From Streptomyces alboflavus (GTDB lineage: Bacteria > Actinomycetota > Actinomycetes > Streptomycetales > Streptomycetaceae): a stretch of 64,000 bases of DNA. The notes under the pieces are model-generated. The model ran no database searches and was not told where the DNA came from. It saw only the letters and a program-made list of their open reading frames with translations. The position numbers and the translations under genes are program-made. Numbering within the stretch: position 1 is the first letter of the stretch; each line of letters begins with the position of its first letter. The stretch is taken from NCBI RefSeq assembly GCF_000716675.1, contig NZ_JNXT01000011.1, positions 76,673 through 140,672 on the forward strand, in the 5' to 3' direction. Below, one piece after another: positions 41,750-49,885 of the stretch.

Positions 41750-42901
41750 TTAAGAATCGGACTCTTCGGAATCCGACCCGGACTCCGCATCGGACGACGA
41801 GGACGACGAGGACGACGAGGACGACGAAGACGACGAGGGCGACGAAGGAGACGACGAGCCGGGCTCGCCCCGGGCGGCACGCGCCTGGGCCTGGGTCCTG
41901 AGGAGGTTGTAGTAGAACTCGTAGCTGTGGGTGTGGCCGCTGCGCACCTGGCGCTCGTAGTAGGACTCGAAGTCACCGGGTTCGGCGGAGAAGAGGTCGG
42001 CGACCGAGCCCTTCAGGCTCGCGTCCTTCATGACGCGGCGGTGGATCACGATGTTCTTCCACTCGATGCGTTCCACCTCACGGCCGTAGTACCGCTCCGG
42101 TGGCAGGCCTTCCTTCTCCGCCTCCCTTTCGAGTGCGCCGCTCTTCGCCTGGTGGTCCAGGTAGGCGCGGCGGCTCTTCTTCGAGGCGTTGAGCAGCTCG
42201 AAGACGGCGGCGCCGAAGAGGCGTTCCGGGCCCGCCCTCCGCACGGCGACCTGGAGGTGGTTCAGCATGACCGTCCGGCTGTCCGCCCGCCACTCGCCCA
42301 CACCCCTGCCCAGCGTGGCGCCGAACCGCACCGTGACGCTGCCGACGGCGGCGAGTTCCCGCTGGAAGTGCGGGGCCACGTGGGCGACGAAGTCGCGGAC
42401 CTCCTTCATCAGCCAGCCGTCCTGGTCGGTCCGGAAGGTGATGCTTCCCAGGGTGCCGCTGTAGGGGCCCACGTTCCTGGGCTCGCCCTCGGAGCGTGAT
42501 CCGGCGGCGCCCGGACGGCCTTCGTGGAACTCGCCGTACGCGAGCGCGTCGTCGTCGGCGTCCCTCCCCGGCCGACGCCCCCCGTGCGGGGGCCGCTCAT
42601 GACCCGACCCGTACGCGAGGTCGTCCTCCAGATCCGGCGAACTGGACCGGGAGCCGCTGCTGCTCCCCTCCTTCCGGTCCTTCCGGTCCTCCCGGGACAC
42701 CCGCTGCACCGAGACGAGTTGGCTCAGCGCCGCGTTCCCTGCCTTGGGGTGCAGGGCGAGGAAACGTGCGTGCTGCGACGACGTGTTCGACTGCCGAGGG
42801 GAGCCCTGCCGGGCCGTCATTGACGCCCGTGGCGTGTGCTCCGATCGCTCACCACGTTCGGCTCTGTCCCGCATGTCGACCCTCCCCGGCCGCTTGATCA
42901 T
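41750..42901 (-). CDS. Hypothetical protein with AGNAAL...VQR motif and poly-Ser tail
   Basis: 383 aa. The N-terminal region has HPKAGNAALSQLVSVQR (about 52-68). I recall this signature from the start of DUF4157 and other proteins tied to actinobacterial contractile injection systems. A charged Ser/Arg linker follows. A folded region at about 145-330 has no HExxH or other catalytic motif that I can identify. A long Ser run and SDSEESDS end the protein, encoded by GAC/GAG triplet repeats on the plus strand (about 41790-41865). ATG/GTG choice at the 5' end is uncertain. Confidence 0.6.
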   Translation of the reverse strand: MIKRPGRVDMRDRAERGERSEHTPRASMTARQGSPRQSNTSSQHARFLALHPKAGNAALSQLVSVQRVSREDRKDRKEGSSSGSRSSSPDLEDDLAYGSGHERPPHGGRRPGRDADDDALAYGEFHEGRPGAAGSRSEGEPRNVGPYSGTLGSITFRTDQDGWLMKEVRDFVAHVAPHFQRELAAVGSVTVRFGATLGRGVGEWRADSRTVMLNHLQVAVRRAGPERLFGAAVFELLNASKKSRRAYLDHQAKSGALEREAEKEGLPPERYYGREVERIEWKNIVIHRRVMKDASLKGSVADLFSAEPGDFESYYERQVRSGHTHSYEFYYNLLRTQAQARAARGEPGSSSPSSPSSSSSSSSSSSSSSSDAESGSDSEESDS

Positions 42902-43021
42902 TCACGCTAACCCGGCACGGGGCCCTGGCCGGGCGGTGCGTCGGCCCTCGTGCACCTGTGGCCCCCCTCCCTGCCCGAGCGGTCCCAGGGCGATTGCCCT
43001 TTCCGGCGCCGTCGGTTCGGT

Positions 43022-43189
43022 TCACCGCTCGCGGCGGCTCCAGAAGTCGCGCCACCACTGGCCCCGGTCCTCGGGAGGTGGCAGCACGGCCTTGGCGATC
43101 CGCGTGGCGCACACGGTGAGCACCAGCAGGAGGACGAGGGGCCAGATCGCCCACCAGGGCGCGTCGAGCAGCAGGTCGAGCAGAGACAT
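43022..43189 (-). CDS. Small membrane protein, 55 aa
   Basis: ATG 43189 to TGA 43022. It begins MSLLDLLLDAPWWAIWPLV; one transmembrane helix (about 12-28) is followed by a basic, Trp-rich cytosolic tail (GQWWRDFWSRRER). Probably a genuine small integral membrane protein. It lies upstream of the 43226-43756 region on neither operon clearly. Function unknown. Confidence 0.6.
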   Translation of the reverse strand: MSLLDLLLDAPWWAIWPLVLLLVLTVCATRIAKAVLPPPEDRGQWWRDFWSRRER

Positions 43190-43225
43190 CGGTGGCCTTC
43201 CCAGCCGGAGCCGGGGGCGTGTCGG

Positions 43226-43756
43226 CTACGCCGCGCGTGCCTCTCCCAGGGGGCGCGCAGCCGAGACGCCCCATCGAGTGGTGATCGATGGGGAGTTCGG
43301 CTGTCCCGGCGCGCGGGGGATCGTGGGGGTGGTCAGGCGGACCACGCCGCACGGTGAGCGGTCGTGTCTGGGGACGGTGTCCACGTACGCGTAGTCGCGC
43401 AGGCCGAGTGCCTGTGCCAGGCACTCCCGCACCAGGGTGATCAGGGCGGCCAGCGCGTCCGCCAGGCGGCGGGCCTCCTCGACGTACGCCGCCGTGTGCA
43501 CCGGCTCGTCGGCGCCGTGCAGTGTCGGCGCTGTGGCCTGCCGCCGGAGGGCGTCTTCCGCCGCCTGCGCGAGCGTCGCACGCAGCGCGGACTCGATCTC
43601 CTGGAGGTACCCCAAGTAGTGGAGGTACCACATGGGGGAGCCGACGGGGTGCCCACCACCCCATGCCGCGCGGGAGTTCAGCTCCTGCCTGCCCACGATG
43701 TGGACGTTCCGGGGCGTGTAGTGCCGCGCACTCCGGTCTGGCCCCTCGGTCGTCAC
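43226..43756 (-). CDS. Hypothetical helical protein
   Basis: About 176 aa from GTG 43756. Central helical region (GYLQEIESALRATLAQAAED, EEARRLADALAALITLVREC). N-terminus RHYTPRNVHIVGRQEL, C-terminus Pro/Arg-rich. Ribosome site weak, so the start could be later. It follows a 77-aa gene by 29 bp on the same strand and may be co-transcribed with it. Function unknown. Confidence 0.55.
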   Translation of the reverse strand: MTTEGPDRSARHYTPRNVHIVGRQELNSRAAWGGGHPVGSPMWYLHYLGYLQEIESALRATLAQAAEDALRRQATAPTLHGADEPVHTAAYVEEARRLADALAALITLVRECLAQALGLRDYAYVDTVPRHDRSPCGVVRLTTPTIPRAPGQPNSPSITTRWGVSAARPLGEARAA

Positions 43757-43785
43757 CCCGTCAGCGTACGAGGCGGGCGCGGCGC

Positions 43786-44019
43786 CTACCAGTCGTTCCC
43801 GTAAAGCTCCGTCTTCCGCTGCCACCACGTCTTCATCTCGCTCTCCTCGACCGGCGTCGCCGCCCGCAGGTCGCCGACGCGGATCGTCGCCACGAAGTGG
43901 GTGAACCGGACCCGGCGGAACTCGCCGTCCTCGGCGAGCACCCTCCCCGGGCCGTAGATGTCCGTGCTCGCGTGCGCCACGTATGCGCCCTGCGTGTGCT
44001 GTTGCTGGTCCGTTTCCAT
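43786..44019 (-). CDS. Small hypothetical protein divergent from DUF5753 regulator
   Basis: 77 aa, ATG 44019 (METDQQQHTQGAYVAHASTD), with AGAGG upstream. A beta-rich middle (FRRVRFTHFVATIRVGDL) and a C-terminal helix. Divergent from the HTH-DUF5753 gene 110 bp away, so likely regulated by it. Function unknown. Confidence 0.6.
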   Translation of the reverse strand: METDQQQHTQGAYVAHASTDIYGPGRVLAEDGEFRRVRFTHFVATIRVGDLRAATPVEESEMKTWWQRKTELYGNDW

Positions 44020-44129
44020 CGGGGTACCTCTCGCTCTGTGTGCTGTTCCGATCACACAGTGAGGTCGCTGCGGCTAGCCTCGCCAGTAGGTGGGGCTTGA
44101 CAACTGCGCTGGCACGGGAGGGCGTTGAG

Positions 44130-44957
44130 ATGGCCATCGAGGACAGTCCGGAGTCCCGGCTGCGGTACGGGGAGGAGCTGCGTTCGCGGAGGGAGGGCGC
44201 GGGGCTGACCCAGGAGGAGTTGAGTGTGCGGGCGATCATGTCCCGCACCCATATCGCCCACATTGAGGCGGGGCGGCGGCGCCCGTCGTTGGACGACGCG
44301 AAGCGTCTGGACGACGTCTTAGAGGCGGGCGGCGTGTTCGTCCGGTTCCTTCCGGTCAAGGCGGAAGGGCGCGTCGCCGAACACTTCGCGGAGGCCGTCG
44401 AGTTGGAGAAGCGGGCGACGATGATTCGTACGTTCGCGTCGCAGCTCGTCCCTGGAATGTTGCAGACGAGGGCGTATGCGCGGAGCGTGTTCGTGGGCGG
44501 CGACGTTTCCTGGACGGACGAGGAGGTCGACAAGCTCGTTGAGACGCGGCTGGCGCGTGCCCGAATCCTGGAGGACTTCCACGCCCCCCAAGTCTGGTTC
44601 GTGCTCGACGAAGCCGTGATCAGGCGTCCGGTGGGCGGCGCAGCCGTGATGTGCGAGCAGCTGCGTCACATCGAGCAGTTGGCGCTCAGTCGACGCATCC
44701 GCGTGCACGTGATGCCGTTCTCCGTGGGGTACTACCCGCTACTTGCGGGCTTTGTGTCGCTGATGTGGTTCGACGACCTCCCGCCCATCGCCTACGTGGA
44801 AGCCCTGAAGGCAGGCAAGGTGCTGGAGCTTCCGTCAGCGGTGCTCAGCTGCCAGGTCGCCTACGATCGGAGCGTGGGTGACGCCATGTCGTCCGCCCAG
44901 TCCCTGGCTCTGATCAGGTCCGTAGCGGAGGAATTCGAGCATGAACAGCACCGGTGA
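44130..44957 (+). CDS. XRE HTH regulator with DUF5753 domain
   Basis: 275 aa, ATG 44130. N-terminal HTH (GLTQEELSVRAIMSRTHIAHIEAGRRRP, in parts: TQEELSVRAIMSRTHIAHIE). The C-terminal DUF5753 domain shows VPGMLQTRAYARSVF and VMPFSVGYYPLLAGFV. This type is abundant in Streptomyces and pairs with DUF397 proteins. The next gene overlaps it by 17 bp. Confidence 0.9.
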   Translation: MAIEDSPESRLRYGEELRSRREGAGLTQEELSVRAIMSRTHIAHIEAGRRRPSLDDAKRLDDVLEAGGVFVRFLPVKAEGRVAEHFAEAVELEKRATMIRTFASQLVPGMLQTRAYARSVFVGGDVSWTDEEVDKLVETRLARARILEDFHAPQVWFVLDEAVIRRPVGGAAVMCEQLRHIEQLALSRRIRVHVMPFSVGYYPLLAGFVSLMWFDDLPPIAYVEALKAGKVLELPSAVLSCQVAYDRSVGDAMSSAQSLALIRSVAEEFEHEQHR

Positions 44958-45123
44958 CCAGTGGCGTAAGTCGACCTACAGCTCTGCTGACGGCGACGAC
45001 TGTCTCGAAGTGAACGACGCCCACCGCCCGGCGGGCGTCCCCGTCCGCGACAGCAAGAACCCCCACGGCCCCGCCGTCCTCTTCGGCGCCCCGGCCTGGA
45101 AGGCGTTCCTCGCCTCCCTCTGA
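44941..45123 (+). CDS. DUF397 protein
   Basis: 60 aa. WRKSTYSSADGDDCLEV and VRDSKNPHGPAVLF are the DUF397 signature. Partner of the preceding HTH-DUF5753 regulator, and overlapping it by 17 bp. Such pairs act like regulator/antagonist modules in developmental or antibiotic control (family knowledge). Confidence 0.92.
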   Translation: MNSTGDQWRKSTYSSADGDDCLEVNDAHRPAGVPVRDSKNPHGPAVLFGAPAWKAFLASL

Positions 45124-45127
45124 ACCC

Positions 45128-46081
45128 CTACATGGGAGCGCACCGGCCGTTGCAGTCGAACAGCCAGAGGTCGCCGCAATCACTCGGGATGAGGTTGCAG
45201 TTCCCCCGCTTGCAATAGGCGGTGGGGGCGCAGTACGACGACTCCGTCGCGCAGTTGCAGTCGCGCACCGCGATGCCTTCGGCGTCGGCGGGGCCCAACC
45301 TGCCCAGCAACGCCTCCGCTTCCGCCACACCCAACGTCTGCCGGGCCCGCTCGCCCAGCCTCCGCACCGCAGGCTTGTGGTCCTGCCGCGAAACGAACAC
45401 GCGGTCCACCAACCGCGAGGCTTCGTCCACGATCCGCAACTGATCGGCCGACAGGTCGGGACGCGCGGCGCGGTAGCGGGTGAAGTGGCAGAGCCATGCG
45501 GCGGCCCGCTCCTCCGGCGACAGCGCGTTGAGGATCGCCTTCCGGTAGGGGACGGTGTGGCGGACTATCTCCTCGTAGGTGCGCGGGAGGCGCCCGGCGT
45601 TCGCCTCGACCCAGGAAGCAGCCGCACCTCTCGGGGACTTCGCGAAGGCCGGAGTCGTACCCGTCACGGTCAGGCCGATCGCGACGGCCAGGCCACCCCC
45701 GAGCTGGAGGAACCGCTTGCGCCCCATCGCGGTGCCCGTGCTCTCGACGGTGCCCGTGTCGGCTTCCTGCCGGAGACGGCCGAGCGCCTGCAGGACTCGT
45801 ACGGTCGCTTTCGGCCCGAGCCGCCTGGCCAGTGCGAGCGACATGAGCGGACCGGTCCAGGTGCGCACCGCTTCCCCGTCGACCCGGATGAGGGTGGGGG
45901 CCAAGGCGGGCTCTGCGCCGGTGCTCTGCCGCCGCCACGCGCGGACGTCCGCGTGATCGAGGGGCATGACCTCAAGCTTTCCCCGGCTCGCCGTCGACAC
46001 CGAGGTGGAGATGGCCGAGCAGGTGCTGCACGATCCATCGAATGCCAGGATCCAGCGGGCTTGGTCCTGTCGCGGTCCCAT
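45128..46081 (-). CDS. Fulvocin C-related bacteriocin protein with N-terminal thiol domain
   Basis: 317 aa, ATG 46081 with GGAGGA upstream. The N-terminal domain has a CxxC site (C18-S-T-C21 in FDGSCSTCSAIS), thioredoxin/DCC-like. An internal twin-Arg-like basic plus hydrophobic segment (RKRFLQLGGGLAVAIG, about 121-147) follows, ending in AFA as for signal cleavage. The C-terminal 45 residues have eight Cys (CNC, YC, YC, NC, DC, DC, RC), the same number and spacing style as myxobacterial fulvocin C. Possibly matured by cleavage to a disulfide-rich peptide. Convergent with the DUF397 gene. Confidence 0.82.
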   Translation of the reverse strand: MGPRQDQARWILAFDGSCSTCSAISTSVSTASRGKLEVMPLDHADVRAWRRQSTGAEPALAPTLIRVDGEAVRTWTGPLMSLALARRLGPKATVRVLQALGRLRQEADTGTVESTGTAMGRKRFLQLGGGLAVAIGLTVTGTTPAFAKSPRGAAASWVEANAGRLPRTYEEIVRHTVPYRKAILNALSPEERAAAWLCHFTRYRAARPDLSADQLRIVDEASRLVDRVFVSRQDHKPAVRRLGERARQTLGVAEAEALLGRLGPADAEGIAVRDCNCATESSYCAPTAYCKRGNCNLIPSDCGDLWLFDCNGRCAPM

Positions 46082-46243
46082 AGTTCCTCCGAACGCTTGG
46101 CCGTGTGACGGTCCGGATGACGTGATCCTGGCTTCAAGGACCGCCATGAACATGGCCAGACTGGGGCCGCGGCGGGGCTGCGCCTTGTACGAACGCGCAC
46201 CCGATCCAGTCCGTGTCGGTCGAGCACGCACGGGTGAAGGACG

Positions 46244-47158
46244 GTGGTAGGGGTGGCCGGGAGGCCCGCACCGAACGATGTGAGCCTGGCGCGCGCCCGC
46301 GTGGGGCGCGACCGGGTGCGCCGCGATCCGCCCGCCCGACTGCGCGCGCACGTCGTCACGTACACCGGATACCGCATGCGTGCCGCGCCGCTTCTGCGCC
46401 GAGTGAACCTTCCCTCGACCACCGTGACGGTGTGCCTCACCTGGGGAGCCGCGCTCGACCTCAGCTCGGACCGGGAGTGCTCCGCGGGGCGCAGTGGTCT
46501 GGATCCCGTGATGCTGGGGCTTCAGACCGGGCCGGTGATCAGCCACACCAGCGGCACCGGCTACGGCGTCCAGGTCGAGCTGACCCCGCTCGGAGCGTTC
46601 ACGCTGCTCGGCATGCCGCTGCGGCACCTGGCCGACAGCATGATCCACCCGGCCGATGTGCTGGGGCGGTGCTGGGGCGCGGACCTCACCGAGCAGCTCG
46701 CCGACGCGTCCAGTTGGAGAAGGCGCTGGGAGATTCTCGACGAGGCCATCACCCGTCGGCTGGCAGACAGCCGCTGCTGGCCGTCACCGGTGCTGTGCGA
46801 GGCGTGGGCCCTGCTGCGGGACTGCCACGGCACCCTTTCGGTCGGTCAGCTGGCCGAGGCCACCGGGCGGAGCCGTCGCCGCCTGGAGATCCTGTTCGCG
46901 GAACAGATAGGACTCGCGCCCAAGCGGGTCGCCCGCGTCCTGCGTTTCCAGCGGGCCCTGACGACGCTGCGGACGCCCGGGAGGACGTGGGCCGAGACCG
47001 CCGCCGCGTGCGGGTACCACGACCAGGCCCACCTGGCCCGCGAGTTCCGCGCCCTCGCGGGCATGACGGCGACCGACCTCCAGATCCTCGCCCCCCACGG
47101 CGTACCGGACCGCACCAGTCCCCGCACCGGCCCCCTGACCTCCGTTCCGACCCCGTGA
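46244..47158 (+). CDS. AraC-family transcriptional regulator
   Basis: 304 aa, GTG 46244 with GAAGGA upstream. The C-terminal double HTH (LSVGQLAEATGRSRRRLEILF; RTWAETAAACGYHDQAHLAREFRALAG, quoted in part: ACGYHDQAHLAREF) is clear. The N-terminal domain has an AraC-like sensor sequence (VQVELTPLGAFTLLGMP). It lies 89 bp before an alpha/beta hydrolase that it may control. Confidence 0.88.
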   Translation: MVGVAGRPAPNDVSLARARVGRDRVRRDPPARLRAHVVTYTGYRMRAAPLLRRVNLPSTTVTVCLTWGAALDLSSDRECSAGRSGLDPVMLGLQTGPVISHTSGTGYGVQVELTPLGAFTLLGMPLRHLADSMIHPADVLGRCWGADLTEQLADASSWRRRWEILDEAITRRLADSRCWPSPVLCEAWALLRDCHGTLSVGQLAEATGRSRRRLEILFAEQIGLAPKRVARVLRFQRALTTLRTPGRTWAETAAACGYHDQAHLAREFRALAGMTATDLQILAPHGVPDRTSPRTGPLTSVPTP

Positions 47159-47247
47159 AGTCCGGGGGTGCGGCTCGTTCCGCGTGCGGACGAAGGTGAA
47201 GAGGCCGGTCAGCCACTGTGTCAGTGGAGACGCCTAGCATCCGGATC

Positions 47248-48012
47248 ATGCGCGAGTTCTTCATGGCGGGTGGGCGGCGGCTGTCGTATCTGGACTTCGG
47301 GGGTCCGGGGGCCCCGCTGCTGACGCTGCACGGGCATTACAACGAGGGGGCGGCGTTCGCCCCGCTGGCCGAGGCGCTCGCGCCGCGGTGGCGGGTGATC
47401 GCGCTCGATCAGCGCGGTCACGGTGAGTCCGATCGTGCCGAGAGCTACGACCGGGGCGACTACGTCGGCGACGTCGCCGCCCTGCACCGGCATCTGGGCC
47501 TTGGTGCGGTGGCGGTGCTGGGGCACTCTCTGGGCGGAGTGAACGCCTACCAGTACGCGGCCCGGCAGCCGGACCGGGTCTCCGCCTTGATCGTCGAGGA
47601 CATCGGCGCGGTCGTGGACGTCGACTGGTCGTTCACCCTGGGGCTGCCCCGCCGTGCGCCGTCGCGTGCGGAGTTGGTGGCTTCGCTCGGCTCGGCGGCC
47701 CCTTATCTGGAGTGTTCGTTCCGTCGCGCGGACGACGGGTGGGGATTCTCGTTCGGCATCGAGGACACGGTGGCGTCCCAGAAGGCGCTGTCCGGGGAGC
47801 ACTGGCGGGACTGGACGGCGGTGGCCTGCCCCACCCTGCTGATCCGAGGCACCCGCAGCGACGAGCTGGCGGCCGGCCATGCCCGGGAGATGATCGCCCG
47901 TCGAGCCGGGAGCGCCCGGCTGGTCGAGCTGAGCGCCGGGCATGTCGTGCACCACGATGCCGCGGAGGAGTTCGCCGCCGCAGTCGAGGGCTTTCTGGCC
48001 GCCCCTGGCTGA
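47248..48012 (+). CDS. Alpha/beta hydrolase
   Basis: 254 aa from ATG 47248 (an upstream GTG at 47218 would add ten residues). HGHYNEG oxyanion region, GHSLGG nucleophile elbow (Ser about 94) and C-terminal GHVVHHD His. TAGCAT at 47235 just before the ATG could be a -10 box, hinting at a leaderless transcript. A CCACTG-TGT-CAGTGG inverted repeat (47213-47227) overlaps this promoter region. Substrate unknown. Confidence 0.85.
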   Translation: MREFFMAGGRRLSYLDFGGPGAPLLTLHGHYNEGAAFAPLAEALAPRWRVIALDQRGHGESDRAESYDRGDYVGDVAALHRHLGLGAVAVLGHSLGGVNAYQYAARQPDRVSALIVEDIGAVVDVDWSFTLGLPRRAPSRAELVASLGSAAPYLECSFRRADDGWGFSFGIEDTVASQKALSGEHWRDWTAVACPTLLIRGTRSDELAAGHAREMIARRAGSARLVELSAGHVVHHDAAEEFAAAVEGFLAAPG

Positions 48013-48029
48013 CCCCGGGCCCCGCACGC

Positions 48030-48995
48030 TCAGGGCACCAGCACCACCCTCCCGAACACCCGCCCCTCGTCCATCCCCCGATGGGCCTGCGCCGCCCCGT
48101 CCAGCGGCAGCACCTCATGCACGACCCCGCGCAGCTCCCCGCGCGCCGCCTCGGCGAACTGGGCTTCCCGCACCGCCTGCTTGGCGGCGACCGGCACCGT
48201 GTCCAAGCTCAGCGTGGCGAACGAGAGCGAGCTGCGGAACCCGGCCAGCAGGCGGGCGCCGAAGTCGGCCGGGGGGAGCCCGGCGATCAGGCCGACGGCC
48301 ACGAAGCGGCCGTTGGGGTTCAGCTTGTCCAGGAAGAGGGGGAGCTGGGCCCCGCCCGCGATGTCGATCACCACGTCGTACCCCGCGGGCGCGTCGTGCG
48401 GACCCTCGCCCGACCGGTCCAGGACATGCGTCGCGCCCAGTTCGCGCAGGCGTGCGCCGCGCTCCGGCGACGACGTGGTGACGGCCACCGCGGAAGCCCC
48501 GCCCCGGGTCGCGAGCTGGACCGCGCTGATCCCGATGCTGCCCGCCGCACCGCGCACGAGCACCGTTTCCCCGGGCGTGAACCGGGCCCGCTCCAGGGCG
48601 AAGTGAGCGACCACGCCGGAGCTGCCGAGAGCCACCGCCTCGACGCCGCTCAGGCCGTCGGGCAGGGCGACGACCTCGTCGATGTCGGCGACAGCCTGCT
48701 CGACGTACCCGCCGGCGAGGCCGGTGAACGCCCACACGCGGCGGCCCAGCCAGGAGGCGTCCACGCCGTCCCCCGTCGCGGTCACGCGGCCCGCGACCTC
48801 GCTGCCGAGGACGTGGCCCGGCTCGAAGCCGAAGGTGCCGAGCGTCCCCCGGCGCAGCATGGCGTCGACGCCGCCGACGCCGATCGCCTCCGTGGTGATG
48901 CGCACCTGGCCCGGCGCCGGATCCGGCACGGGCAGGTCGACCACCTCCAGGCCGTCCGCGGGCCCGAACTCCTTGATCACGACAGCTTTCATCAC
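48030..48995 (-). CDS. Zinc-independent medium-chain quinone oxidoreductase
   Basis: 321 aa. GroES-like N-terminus (GHVLGSEVAGRV) and NADP-binding VRGAAGSIGISAVQLA define an NADPH:quinone reductase-like MDR enzyme without the zinc Cys set. Divergent from the TetR gene at 49104 (108 bp), which probably represses it. Convergent with the preceding hydrolase (17 bp apart). Confidence 0.9.
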   Translation of the reverse strand: MMKAVVIKEFGPADGLEVVDLPVPDPAPGQVRITTEAIGVGGVDAMLRRGTLGTFGFEPGHVLGSEVAGRVTATGDGVDASWLGRRVWAFTGLAGGYVEQAVADIDEVVALPDGLSGVEAVALGSSGVVAHFALERARFTPGETVLVRGAAGSIGISAVQLATRGGASAVAVTTSSPERGARLRELGATHVLDRSGEGPHDAPAGYDVVIDIAGGAQLPLFLDKLNPNGRFVAVGLIAGLPPADFGARLLAGFRSSLSFATLSLDTVPVAAKQAVREAQFAEAARGELRGVVHEVLPLDGAAQAHRGMDEGRVFGRVVLVP

Positions 48996-49103
48996 GGCTC
49001 CTCAGGGGCGGTGAAGGGGTGGGTGCGGGGCGACCGGGCAGGTCGCGCCACCGCCATCGGAACGTAACGTGCGGCCCCGTCCGTTCAGCCGAAGTGAGAT
49101 GCC

Positions 49104-49742
49104 ATGACTGACCGTTTGACTCGCTCCGACGCCCGGGACAACCGGGCCCGCATCCTGGACGCCGCCCGCGCCGTCTTCAGCGAGGAGGGCCTCGCCGCAC
49201 CTATGCGCGAGGTCGCCCGGCACGCGGACGTCGGCCCCGCCACGCTCTACCGGCACTTCCCGACCAAGCGGGACCTGATCGGGGCGACCTACGCCGAGCA
49301 GCGGCGCGCCTGCCGCGCCCTGGTCCGGGACGCCCTCGCGGACCCGGACCCGTGGCGCGGGCTGCGACGCCTGATCGAGGACATCTGCGAACTGCACGCC
49401 CGCAGCCGGGGGTTCGCCGACGCCTTCATGACGGCCTTCCCGGAGGCCGACGACTTCGTCGAGGAACGGCAGCGCACCCTCCGCGCCGTCGAAGACCTGG
49501 CCCGCCGCGCCCAGAGATCAGGACACCTTCGGTCCGGATTCGTCGTCGACGACCTGATGCTGATGCTCATGGCCCACCAGGGCATCCAGGACGCCCCACC
49601 CGAGACCCGCCTCACGGCTTCCCGCCGCTTCGCCGCGTACATGCTCGAAGCCTTCCGCGCCCACCCCGAGACACAGACCCCCACCCCACTGCCACCGCCT
49701 CCGCGCCTGTGCCCCACACACCCGCCCAGGCCTGACCGCTGA
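49104..49742 (+). CDS. TetR-family repressor
   Basis: 212 aa. HTH MREVARHADVGPATLYRHFPTKRDL (in parts: VARHADVGPATLYRHFP). The C-terminal domain ends in a Pro-rich tail (PTPLPPPPRLCPTHPPRP). Divergently arranged with the oxidoreductase. Ligand unknown; electrophile or quinone sensing is plausible. Confidence 0.9.
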   Translation: MTDRLTRSDARDNRARILDAARAVFSEEGLAAPMREVARHADVGPATLYRHFPTKRDLIGATYAEQRRACRALVRDALADPDPWRGLRRLIEDICELHARSRGFADAFMTAFPEADDFVEERQRTLRAVEDLARRAQRSGHLRSGFVVDDLMLMLMAHQGIQDAPPETRLTASRRFAAYMLEAFRAHPETQTPTPLPPPPRLCPTHPPRPDR

Positions 49743-49885
49743 GGGGTCCGCTGTACCCCTTGGCCATTCTCAGTCGCAATCGCGCCAGCTGCGTTGTGCT
49801 GCCTCTCGGAACGATGAACCCCCCTGGTACGTATGTTCGGCCGTGCCGCGTGGGGTGGCTTCGGCTCACGTGCTGAGGGGGGCTT

